A DNA stretch of 20,613 bases, from positions 1 through 20,613 of the forward strand of contig WFPU01000168.1 of NCBI GenBank assembly GCA_015487435.1, given 5' to 3'. The position numbers and the translations under genes were made by a program. Of the stretch, positions 1 through 6,744 are shown piece after piece; position 1 is the stretch's first letter, and the number at the start of each line of letters is the position of its first letter. This stretch comes from Sulfurimonas sp. Lineage in GTDB: Bacteria; Campylobacterota; Campylobacteria; Campylobacterales; Sulfurimonadaceae. Under the pieces are notes generated by a model. The model searched no databases and was not told the origin of the DNA. It saw only the letters and a program-made list of their open reading frames with translations.

Positions 1-126
1 ATAGATAGTAGTATAAAATTTTTTTATATAGATGAGATACTTTTATTTACTATAACTTTTTTACATATTTTATTTTTATTTTTAGTATCTTCTTATGAAA
101 ATTTAAAAAAAATGAGTTATAATTGA
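1..126 (+). CDS. 3' end of a possible membrane protein (partial)
   Basis: Frame 1 is open from the first base to a TGA at 124-126, giving 41 residues. It has a strongly hydrophobic segment (about residues 13-31, rich in Leu, Phe and Ile) followed by a short polar tail ending KKMSYN. This would fit the C-terminal membrane helix of a protein whose body lies left of the window. The DNA is very AT-rich, so an open frame of this length could arise by chance. The family is not recognised. A perfect TATAAT for the next gene overlaps its last codons, which either means a promoter inside the upstream gene or argues that this frame is not coding. Confidence 0.4.
   Translation: MDSSIKFFYIDEILLFTITFLHILFLFLVSSYENLKKMSYN
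118..123 (+). promoter_or_regulatory. Putative -10 box of the tal promoter
   Basis: TATAAT lies at 118-123, 25 bases before the tal ATG, which would give a leader of about 19 bases. No -35 consensus is visible. This is common in Campylobacterota, where sigma-70 promoters rely on the -10 box and T-rich upstream DNA. Confidence 0.5.
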
Positions 127-148
127 ATAAAATTTATGAAGGTTATTG

Positions 149-1129
149 ATGTATATAGAAAATTTGAAGTTTTCGCTTTGGGCTGATTTTATAGAGCGTG
201 ATTATTTAGATAATGAATTTAAAGAGTTAGTAGAATCAAAAACTATAAATGGAGCTACTTCTAATCCAGCTATATTTAAAAATGCAATACTTAATTCACA
301 AGCATATAAAGAGCAGTTATCAGAACTTAGTGAATTAAGTGCTAAACAAAAATATGAAGCTTTAGCTATTTTTGATATAAAAAAAGCAGCAAACATTTTA
401 AAACCACTATATGATAATAATGATGATGGATATGTAAGTATAGAGGTTGATCCATATTTGAGTGATGATGCCCAAGGAACAATTGCAGAAGGTAAGAGGC
501 TTTTTGCAGAGATTGGTCGTGAAAATGTGATGATTAAAATTCCAGCTACTGATGCTGGATATATTGCAATGAAAGAGCTTAGTGGATGTGGTATCCCTGT
601 AAATGCAACGCTTATTTTTAAAAAGTCCCAAGCTATCTCTTGTGCAAAAGCTTTTGAAGATGGGGCTAAAGCAAATGGAGAAGCAGTTGATACAGTGATA
701 AGTGTATTTGTTAGTAGGGTTGATAGAGCTTTAGATGCTGAGTTAAAACAAAAAGGAATAGATGTGGCTCTTAGCGGCATATACAACAGTGCAGATATCT
801 ATAACGCGGTTCAAGAACTTGGAGTTCAAAAATGTCGAACTTTATTTGCTAGCACGGGTGTTAAAGATGATTTCTTACCTGCTCATTATTATATAGAACA
901 ACTTTTAGCATATAATAGTGTAAATACAGCACCAATTGATACAATAAAAGCTTATGTGAAAAATGGGAAAAAAGATAAGGTCTTGCCAATTTCAAAGGAA
1001 ATAATAGAGGCACATTTTAAAAAGATAAAAGATGCAGGAATTGATATAGATGAGGTGTTAGATAAGCAGATAAAAGATGGGCTAATAGCTTTTAAAGATG
1101 CATTTAAAGATATATTGGAGAGTTTATGA
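149..1129 (+). CDS. tal: Transaldolase
   Basis: This is a 326-residue cytosolic enzyme of the non-oxidative pentose phosphate pathway. It moves a dihydroxyacetone unit from sedoheptulose 7-phosphate to glyceraldehyde 3-phosphate. The N-terminal SLWADFI and NGATSNPAIF motifs match the long Campylobacterota transaldolases. The Schiff-base lysine is the K of VMIKIPAT, about residue 130. A TTG at 146 is directly in front of the ATG at 149. I prefer the ATG because AAGG (139-142) sits six bases before it. The final ATGA overlaps the start of the next gene, so the ATPase gene is probably co-transcribed and translationally coupled. Length and motifs are normal, and the assignment is secure. Confidence 0.95.
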   Translation: MYIENLKFSLWADFIERDYLDNEFKELVESKTINGATSNPAIFKNAILNSQAYKEQLSELSELSAKQKYEALAIFDIKKAANILKPLYDNNDDGYVSIEVDPYLSDDAQGTIAEGKRLFAEIGRENVMIKIPATDAGYIAMKELSGCGIPVNATLIFKKSQAISCAKAFEDGAKANGEAVDTVISVFVSRVDRALDAELKQKGIDVALSGIYNSADIYNAVQELGVQKCRTLFASTGVKDDFLPAHYYIEQLLAYNSVNTAPIDTIKAYVKNGKKDKVLPISKEIIEAHFKKIKDAGIDIDEVLDKQIKDGLIAFKDAFKDILESL

Positions 1130-2334
1130 GTGAAAATGAAGAAAAAATAGATTTTAGTAAGCATGATTTTAAGTTAAGAGATAAAATAAATGATTATTTA
1201 AAAAAGATGATTGCTTGGGGTGGAAGTGATTTACATGTAAAAGCAAAATCTACTATTCGTGCTAGAAAAGATGGTAAAATTCGTCCATTTCCAGGTTGGA
1301 TAATATCTAGTGAAGAATCACGAACATTAGCAAAAGAGATTTTAAAAAGTGAATATAGTAAGTTTGTTGAGCAAAAAGAGATTGATACTGTTCACAAATA
1401 TAATATAAAATTTAGTTTTCGTGTAAACTTCTTTTTTCAAAAAGATGGTGTATCTGCCGTTTTTAGACTTATACCTACAGAGATACCAACACTAAAAGAG
1501 TATAAAATGCCCGATATTATAAATTCTTTTGTAGAAAAAGAGAGGGGTTTGGTTTTAGTTACAGGTGCTACAGGTAGTGGTAAATCAACTACATTAGCAT
1601 CAATAATAGATAAGATTAATCGTACTAAATATAAACATATAATCACTATTGAAGACCCGATAGAGTTTACACATATTGACAGAAATTGTATAGTAAACCA
1701 GCGTTCAGTTGGAAGGGATACATTATCTTTTAAATCTGCTCTAAAGGCTGCTCTTCGTGAAGATCCTGATATCATTTTAGTTGGAGAAATTAGAGATCGA
1801 GAAACAGTTGATTTAGCTCTTCATGCAGCTGATACTGGACATTTGGTTTTTTCAACTCTCCATACAACAGATGCAAAAGATACTCTAAATCGTTTGGTTT
1901 CTTATTTTCCATCTGATGAGCAACATCGTATTCGAACCTCATTATCTACCCTAATTCAAGGTATAATTACCCAAAGATTACTTCTAACCGAAGATGAAAA
2001 TGGCAAGATAACTGGTCGTCGTGCAGCTGTAGAGATTTTAGTGCGTACACCAACCATTGAAAAATTAATAGTAGAAGAGCGAGATAGTGAGATACCAGAT
2101 GCTTTAGAAGCTGGTCGTGAACATTATGGATCACAAACATTTGATCAATCCATTTTTGATCTTTATGAGGAGGGTGTAATATCTAAAACAACAGCATTTA
2201 ATTCGGCTACAAGTCCAACAGATTTAGCACTGAGAATAAGTGGTTTTGGTAGCAGTAAAGATATTCCAAAACTACCAACTGATAAAGATGAGGCTATTAG
2301 TACAAATGATGAAGATGTTTTTGATTTGAAATAA
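1126..2334 (+). CDS. PilT/PilU-family ATPase (retraction-type, PilU-like)
   Basis: This 402-residue protein belongs to the secretion-superfamily hexameric ATPases that drive type IV pilus retraction. Visible motifs are a GGSDLH motif of the N-terminal PAS-like domain (about 32-37), Walker A GATGSGKST (147-155), an Asp box EDPIE (176-180), Walker B with IILVGEIRD (216-224) and a His box GHLVFSTLHT (238-247). The tetracysteine zinc motif of PilB extension ATPases is absent. The C-terminal part (QTFDQSIFDLYEEG) resembles PilU more than PilT, and the PilT AIRNLIRE motif is replaced by a divergent TIEKLIVEE. It has an extra N-terminal segment of about 20 residues and an acidic tail. GGAG (1117-1120) precedes the ATG. 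No other pilus gene is in the window, so its partner machine is encoded elsewhere. Confidence 0.85.
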   Translation: MSENEEKIDFSKHDFKLRDKINDYLKKMIAWGGSDLHVKAKSTIRARKDGKIRPFPGWIISSEESRTLAKEILKSEYSKFVEQKEIDTVHKYNIKFSFRVNFFFQKDGVSAVFRLIPTEIPTLKEYKMPDIINSFVEKERGLVLVTGATGSGKSTTLASIIDKINRTKYKHIITIEDPIEFTHIDRNCIVNQRSVGRDTLSFKSALKAALREDPDIILVGEIRDRETVDLALHAADTGHLVFSTLHTTDAKDTLNRLVSYFPSDEQHRIRTSLSTLIQGIITQRLLLTEDENGKITGRRAAVEILVRTPTIEKLIVEERDSEIPDALEAGREHYGSQTFDQSIFDLYEEGVISKTTAFNSATSPTDLALRISGFGSSKDIPKLPTDKDEAISTNDEDVFDLK

Positions 2335-2363
2335 TTTTAACACCTTTTAAAGTTTAAATTTTG

Positions 2364-2369
2364 TATAAT
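2364..2369 (+). promoter_or_regulatory. Putative -10 box of the rplY promoter
   Basis: TATAAT preceded by TTTG lies in the 63-base gap between the ATPase gene and rplY, 28 bases before the rplY start codon. The upstream DNA is T/A-rich with no clear -35. The predicted leader is about 20 bases and contains AAGGA at 2387-2391. Confidence 0.6.
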
Positions 2370-2397
2370 TCCGAACATTTTTTATTAAGGATTTAAT

Positions 2398-2934
2398 ATG
2401 TTAGAAGGTATAGTTAGAAAGAGTATTGGTAAGAGTAGTGTTAATGCACTTCGCCGTGATGGATATCTAATTGCAAATATTTACGGAAAAGGTCTTGAGA
2501 ATGTTAACGCTGCATTTAAAATGAATGACTATATCCGTACTGTACGCAACAAAGATACATTGGTTTTCCCTGTTAAAGTGGATGACAAAGAATTTAATGT
2601 TGTAGTTCAGGCATATGAATCTCAACCCCTTACAGGTATTCTTTTACATGTTGATTTAATGGTAGCGCAACCTGGTGTTTTAACGCACTATATGGTACCG
2701 GTTGAAGCTGTTGGTACTCCAATTGGTCTTAAAAACAAAGGTCTTTTAAATGTAGCAAAAGCTCGTTTAAGAGTTAAAACTACTGTTGAGAATCTTCCAA
2801 ATAAGATTACAGTTGATGTAGCTGATTTAGATGTCGGTGATTCAAAACTTATTCGCGATTTAGATGCTATAGATGGTGTTACTTTCACTGATGATGGTCG
2901 TGTATCTGTTTTAAGTATTATTAAAGCAAAATAA
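2398..2934 (+). CDS. rplY: 50S ribosomal protein L25 (Ctc/TL5 form)
   Basis: This 178-residue protein binds 5S rRNA in the large ribosomal subunit. It is the two-domain form: an N-terminal L25 domain (about 1-90) followed by the TL5/Ctc C-terminal beta domain (about 95-178). Motifs supporting this are RRDGYLIANIYGKG, HVDLMV and PVEAVGTPIG. AAGGA lies six bases before the ATG and a putative promoter lies upstream. pth starts two bases after its stop. In C. jejuni the same pair is Cj0311-Cj0312. Nothing is unusual, and the codon use is somewhat richer in C-ending codons than its neighbours, as expected for a highly expressed gene. Confidence 0.93.
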   Translation: MLEGIVRKSIGKSSVNALRRDGYLIANIYGKGLENVNAAFKMNDYIRTVRNKDTLVFPVKVDDKEFNVVVQAYESQPLTGILLHVDLMVAQPGVLTHYMVPVEAVGTPIGLKNKGLLNVAKARLRVKTTVENLPNKITVDVADLDVGDSKLIRDLDAIDGVTFTDDGRVSVLSIIKAK

Positions 2935-2936
2935 TC

Positions 2937-3494
2937 ATGCTTATAGTTGGTCTAGGTAACCCTGGCTCCAGCTATGAGAATACTCGCCATAACATAGGTT
3001 TTATGGTAATTGATGAGTTAATATCCCGCCAAAATGCTTCAAAAATAAGCTCCTCTACTTTTAATGGTGAACTATACAAATTCTCAAATCATTTTTTATT
3101 AAAACCACTTACCTTTATGAATCTATCTGGTATCTCTGTTGCTAAGGTTAAAAAATTTTATAAAGTTGACGAAGTTATTTTAATACATGATGATTTAGAT
3201 CTACCTTTTGGAACTTTACGTTTTAAAAAAGGAGGTGGAGATGGTGGCCATAATGGTTTAAAGTCAACTGATGAACATATAACCAAAGAGTATATTCGTG
3301 TGCGAATGGGAATTTCTAAACCTGAGCATAAAGGTGAAGTATCATCATATGTATTAGCTGATTTTAATGAAGAGGAAAAATCTCATCTAAAAATTTGGAT
3401 AGATCAGGCATGTGAAGCTGTGCAAGATTTATTAGATAACTCATTGGAAGATGTAAGCTCTAAACATACAATAAAAAAATTTCAGCTAAAATAG
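2937..3494 (+). CDS. pth: Peptidyl-tRNA hydrolase
   Basis: This 185-residue cytosolic enzyme cleaves the ester bond of peptidyl-tRNAs that drop off ribosomes, recycling the tRNA. Family signatures are present: GLGNPG at the N-terminus with Asn8, NTRHN with catalytic His18, FMNLSG with Asn62, the IHDDLDLPFG motif carrying the catalytic Asp, and GGHNGLKS with Asn106. There is no clear Shine-Dalgarno. The start is two bases after the rplY stop, so translation is probably coupled to rplY. Function fits its position beside a ribosomal protein gene. Length is normal for the family. Confidence 0.95.
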   Translation: MLIVGLGNPGSSYENTRHNIGFMVIDELISRQNASKISSSTFNGELYKFSNHFLLKPLTFMNLSGISVAKVKKFYKVDEVILIHDDLDLPFGTLRFKKGGGDGGHNGLKSTDEHITKEYIRVRMGISKPEHKGEVSSYVLADFNEEEKSHLKIWIDQACEAVQDLLDNSLEDVSSKHTIKKFQLK

Positions 3495-3499
3495 TATTT

Positions 3500-4570
3500 A
3501 TGTTAGTATTTAAATATATATCTTATCATTTTTTAAAATATTTTTTTATTATTTTAACCTCATTAATTCTTTTTGCTGTAGGTTTTGAATATACAGCTAC
3601 AGTTGGTGAATTGGTATCTTCTGCAAACTTATTAGTGATTTTTTTAGTATATAAAACTTTCTTTGCTATAGATATGCTTGTACCTATTTCCTTGGTTTTA
3701 GCGATGATATCTACTAAAGTTTTTTTAATTCGTTCAAACGCTTTAGTTTCATTTTATTCTTTAGGTTATTCCAAAGTTCAAGTTTTAAACCCTTTTGTAA
3801 TAGTATCTGTGTTAGTTACACTTATATATATAACTTTACATGCAAGTTCATCTTTTGCAAAGGCAAATGAATTTGCAAATAATATTAAAAGCAACTCTGA
3901 ATATTTAAGTCCATCAAGAGATCTGTTTTTTTCATACAAAGATAAATTTGTTTATTTTTCTAAACTATTACCACTCCAATCTAAAGCAGAAGGTATAAGA
4001 GTTTTTAGTGTGGATAAAGGAAGTTTAAAAGAGGTTATTGTAGCTAAGTCAGCTATCTATGAAGATGAATTTTGGCATATTAAAGATGCTGATGTAATAA
4101 CAAAACCGAATAATTTAGGATATGATTCATTAGGAATCACACTAAAAAATAATCAGGATTTAAAACTGCTAGAGGGTTTTCGTCCCAAGATGTTAGATCA
4201 AGTTTATGAAGGGAAAGTTAACTTTACTATTGGTGATGCGATAGAAGCACTACTCATTTTACAAGATCATAATGTTAATATTCAAAGTATTAAAGGTGCC
4301 CTTTATAAAATTTTTATCTATCCTTTTTTTGCACCATGTTTAGTAGTAATAATTTTCTTTTTTGTCCCTATTAGTTCAAGAAGTATAAATATTTCAATAT
4401 TTAGTTTTGGTGCAATTATAGCTACTTTAATGATTTGGGGAGTTATGTTTATGCTCTCAGAATTTGCTAAAAACAAAACGATTCCAGTAGAGATTGGTAT
4501 CATATTACCAGTGCTTATACTATTTATAATCGCTTTGAGACAATGGCGAAAATACCGTCTTTGTAATTAA
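3500..4570 (+). CDS. LptF/LptG-family permease (LPS export)
   Basis: This 356-residue inner-membrane protein resembles the YjgP/YjgQ family, the transmembrane half of the LptB2FG transporter that extracts lipopolysaccharide. I see three N-terminal membrane segments (about 9-29, 42-70, 95-116), a large periplasmic domain (about 120-260) and three C-terminal segments (about 270-292, 296-319, 329-346). The segment RSNALVSFYSLGYSK (78-92) matches the cytoplasmic coupling helix that contacts LptB. It starts five bases after pth without an obvious Shine-Dalgarno. The C. jejuni equivalent in this order is Cj0313. Family membership is clear. The choice between LptF and LptG cannot be settled from sequence alone, but the position favours the LptG-like member. 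Confidence 0.85.
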   Translation: MLVFKYISYHFLKYFFIILTSLILFAVGFEYTATVGELVSSANLLVIFLVYKTFFAIDMLVPISLVLAMISTKVFLIRSNALVSFYSLGYSKVQVLNPFVIVSVLVTLIYITLHASSSFAKANEFANNIKSNSEYLSPSRDLFFSYKDKFVYFSKLLPLQSKAEGIRVFSVDKGSLKEVIVAKSAIYEDEFWHIKDADVITKPNNLGYDSLGITLKNNQDLKLLEGFRPKMLDQVYEGKVNFTIGDAIEALLILQDHNVNIQSIKGALYKIFIYPFFAPCLVVIIFFFVPISSRSINISIFSFGAIIATLMIWGVMFMLSEFAKNKTIPVEIGIILPVLILFIIALRQWRKYRLCN

Positions 4571-4571
4571 A

Positions 4572-4610
4572 ATCTAAAGTAAAGTTATGCTTTAAGATGA
4601 AAATTTAGAT
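4572..4610 (+). other. Two-level inverted repeat downstream of the permease gene
   Basis: An outer 7-bp stem ATCTAAA/TTTAGAT (4572-4578 with 4604-4610) encloses an inner 5-bp stem TAAAG/CTTTA (4580-4584 with 4590-4594). A further pair GTTATG/CATAAC (4584-4589 with 4614-4619) competes with it. There is no U-tract, so it is not a classical terminator. It may be an mRNA 3' end or processing structure, or chance in AT-rich DNA. Confidence 0.3.
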
Positions 4611-4641
4611 GCTCATAACAAAAACATAAGCACACTTTGGA

Positions 4642-4647
4642 TAGAAT
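4642..4647 (+). promoter_or_regulatory. Putative -10 box of the lysA promoter
   Basis: TAGAAT (one mismatch to TATAAT) lies 29 bases before the lysA ATG in the 106-base gap after the permease gene. No convincing -35 is seen. It would start lysA transcription separately from the upstream run. Confidence 0.4.
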
Positions 4648-4676
4648 ATCTAAATTTTATTTACGGATATTTTATT

Positions 4677-5879
4677 ATGGATTTTAAAGCTTTAGCTAAT
4701 AAATATAATACACCTCTTTATCTATATGATTTAGATCATATGAGTGCTCAATATGAGAAACTTAAGTCTGCTTTTAAAGGACGCCCAAGTATTTTGGCTT
4801 ATGCTGTAAAAGCAAACTCAAACCTTAGTGTGATAAAACATTTTGCTGATTTAGGTAGTGGTGCTGATTGTGTGTCAATTGGTGAAATTCGTCGTGCAAT
4901 ACTTGCAGGGATACCGCCATATAAGATACTTTTTTCTGGTGTAGGTAAAAATGATGATGAGATTCGTGAAGCTATTGAGACAGATATACTTTATATAAAT
5001 GTTGAGAGTGAGGCTGAACTTAGTCGTATTGAAAATATAGCAAAAGAGTTAAAAAAGAGATGTCGTATCAGTATCAGAGTAAATCCAAATATTGACCCAA
5101 AAACTCATCCATATATCTCAACAGGGCTACATGCTAATAAATTTGGAGTAGAGATATCTACTGCTAAAAGAATGTATATAAAGTCAAAAAATTCAGATAA
5201 TTTAGACCCAGTTGGGATACATTTTCATATAGGGAGTCAGCTTACTGAATTAAAGCCTATTTATGAGGCTAGTGAGATTGTAGCTGATATGCTTCGTTCG
5301 CTACAAGCTATAGATATTGAGCTAAAGTTTTTTGATATTGGTGGTGGATTAGGAATTAAATATGATAATGAAACAACAATTGAACCATATGATTATGCAC
5401 AAGTAATTTTAAGCACTTTAAAAGGGCTTGATTTAACTATTATTTGTGAACCTGGAAGATTTTTAACTGCAAATGCTGGATATTTTTTAACTAAAGTCCT
5501 ATATGAGAAACAAAATGGCGATAAGAGATTTGTAGTTGTAGATGGTGCTATGAACGATCTTCTTCGTCCAAGCCTTTATAATGCTTTTCATAAGCTAGAG
5601 GTAGTAAGTGAAAATGATGGTAAAAAATCTAAAGCTGATGTAGTTGGACCAGTTTGTGAGAGTGGTGATTTTATCTCAAAAGATTGTTTTTTACCTATTT
5701 TAGAGCACAATGATTTAATAGTTGTACATAGTGCTGGAGCTTATGGTTTTGGTATGGGTAGTAACTATAACACTCGCGCTAGAAGTGCTGAAGTGGCTTT
5801 AAAAAATGGTGAAGATAGGCTCATTCGTAAACGTGAAACTTTTGATGATTTAATAGCTTTAGAGAGAGAGTTTTTGTAG
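4677..5879 (+). CDS. lysA: Diaminopimelate decarboxylase
   Basis: This 400-residue PLP enzyme converts meso-diaminopimelate to L-lysine and CO2, the last step of lysine synthesis. It is a fold-III (alanine racemase-like) decarboxylase. The PLP lysine is K45 in AYAVKANSN. Other signatures are HIGSQ, the glycine-rich DIGGGLGI that holds the phosphate, EPGRF, and the C-terminal VCESGDF with the active-site Cys/Glu contributed across the dimer. A putative promoter lies upstream and the Shine-Dalgarno is weak (ACGGA). A strong terminator overlaps the stop codon, so it is probably a single-gene transcript. The gene corresponds to Cj0314 in the shared order. Confidence 0.95.
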   Translation: MDFKALANKYNTPLYLYDLDHMSAQYEKLKSAFKGRPSILAYAVKANSNLSVIKHFADLGSGADCVSIGEIRRAILAGIPPYKILFSGVGKNDDEIREAIETDILYINVESEAELSRIENIAKELKKRCRISIRVNPNIDPKTHPYISTGLHANKFGVEISTAKRMYIKSKNSDNLDPVGIHFHIGSQLTELKPIYEASEIVADMLRSLQAIDIELKFFDIGGGLGIKYDNETTIEPYDYAQVILSTLKGLDLTIICEPGRFLTANAGYFLTKVLYEKQNGDKRFVVVDGAMNDLLRPSLYNAFHKLEVVSENDGKKSKADVVGPVCESGDFISKDCFLPILEHNDLIVVHSAGAYGFGMGSNYNTRARSAEVALKNGEDRLIRKRETFDDLIALEREFL

Positions 5880-5903
5880 AGGTCATATTATGACCTCTTT
5901 TTT
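5878..5903 (+). terminator. Intrinsic terminator of lysA
   Basis: A perfect inverted repeat AGAGGTCA (5878-5885) and TGACCTCT (5891-5898) with loop TATTA is followed by T6 (5898-5903). The stem begins inside the lysA TAG stop codon (5877-5879), so there is no 3' untranslated spacer. This is the clearest rho-independent terminator in the window and separates lysA from the HAD-pheA-hisC-fli-dxs run. Confidence 0.9.
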
Positions 5904-5954
5904 AGATTTTATAGGTAAAAAAATGATTGAAAAAAAAATATTGGAGATGTTCGT

Positions 5955-6743
5955 TTGTACTTCATAGATGTTCAAGGTACTTTAATTAGTGATGTTGATA
6001 AAAGCCCAATTCGAGGTGCCATAGAATTTATTAACAAACTAAATCAAGAAAAAACTCCATATATGATTGTTACAAACAACACTAAAAAAGATTCTTTTGA
6101 TTTTTTTCAGTTTTTAAAAAACAGTGGATTCAATTTTGATTTTGATAAATATCTTGACCCTTTAATGCTTTTGGATTCTAGAGTTAAAAAAGATGCAGTG
6201 GCAGCTTATGGGGCACAAGAGTTTTTAAATACTCTAAAAAATATGGGTTATACACTAAATTATGAAAATCCAAAAACAGTATTAGTAGCTATAAAAGAAG
6301 ATTTTAGTGCAGAAGAATATGCTCAAATGATTGATTTTTTACTTTCTGGAGCAAAGCTTGTTGGTATGCATGAGACATCAATTTATGCCAAAAATAACAA
6401 ACGTTATCCAGGTGTTGGAGCAGTTTTAAAGCTTTTAGAATTTGCTACAAGTGTAAATTATGATGTTGTTGGAAAACCAAGTATAGCATTTTACGCTGAG
6501 GCACTAAAGAGATTACAAACTCAATATGCAGATGCTAAATATGAAAATATAACTATGATTAGTGATGATGTAAAAGGTGATTTAGGTGGAGCAAAAGAAC
6601 TTGGAATGCGGAGTTTATTTGTTACAAGCGGTAAATACAAAACAGCACAAGAGATTGTTCCATTTTTAGACGAAAAATTAAAACCAGATGAAATTTTTGC
6701 AGATATGCAAGATATTTTACAGATGATGAATAATGGGAGTTGA
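5955..6743 (+). CDS. HAD-family (NagD-like, type IIA) hydrolase with DxQxT motif
   Basis: This 262-residue cytosolic protein has the haloacid dehalogenase fold with a large cap insert. Motif I is D5-V-Q7-G-T9, motif II is the VTNN region (39-42), motif III Lys is K174 in VVGKPS, and motif IV is the acidic ISDDVKGD (202-209). The unusual point is Q7: phosphatases of this group carry Asp two residues after the nucleophile as general acid/base. The start is a TTG at 5955 with GGAG (5943-5946) eight bases upstream. The nearer ATG at 5947 hits a stop after six codons. It ends one base before the preferred pheA start. The position matches Cj0315. The substrate is unknown. Confidence 0.85.
   Translation: MYFIDVQGTLISDVDKSPIRGAIEFINKLNQEKTPYMIVTNNTKKDSFDFFQFLKNSGFNFDFDKYLDPLMLLDSRVKKDAVAAYGAQEFLNTLKNMGYTLNYENPKTVLVAIKEDFSAEEYAQMIDFLLSGAKLVGMHETSIYAKNNKRYPGVGAVLKLLEFATSVNYDVVGKPSIAFYAEALKRLQTQYADAKYENITMISDDVKGDLGGAKELGMRSLFVTSGKYKTAQEIVPFLDEKLKPDEIFADMQDILQMMNNGS
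6735..6739 (+). promoter_or_regulatory. Ribosome binding site deciding the pheA start
   Basis: GGGAG (6735-6739) lies five bases before the ATG at 6745 and within the first codons that would follow the ATG at 6733. It therefore favours 6745 as the pheA initiation codon. Confidence 0.7.
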
Positions 6744-6744
6744 T

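Noticed and set aside
202..786. A long minus-strand open frame (194 codons) opposite tal
   Set aside because: It lies fully antisense to a secure transaldolase gene, has no recognisable domain and a Ser/Ile/Leu composition typical of the reverse frame of AT-rich genes.
2335..2363. Terminator after the PilU-like gene
   Set aside because: The TTTTAA/TTTTAAAG segment forms at most a few A-U pairs and has no U-tract following a GC stem.
4571..4676. Lysine riboswitch upstream of lysA
   Set aside because: The gap is only 106 bases, far too short for the aptamer of about 170-180 nucleotides, and no conserved core is recognisable.
5947..5967. ATG at 5947 as the start of the HAD gene
   Set aside because: It reaches a stop after six codons in another frame. 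Only the TTG at 5955 with the upstream GGAG opens the conserved frame.
6733..6744. ATG at 6733 as the pheA start
   Set aside because: GGGAG lies downstream of it and correctly spaced for the ATG at 6745. The extra four residues are not expected in chorismate mutase.
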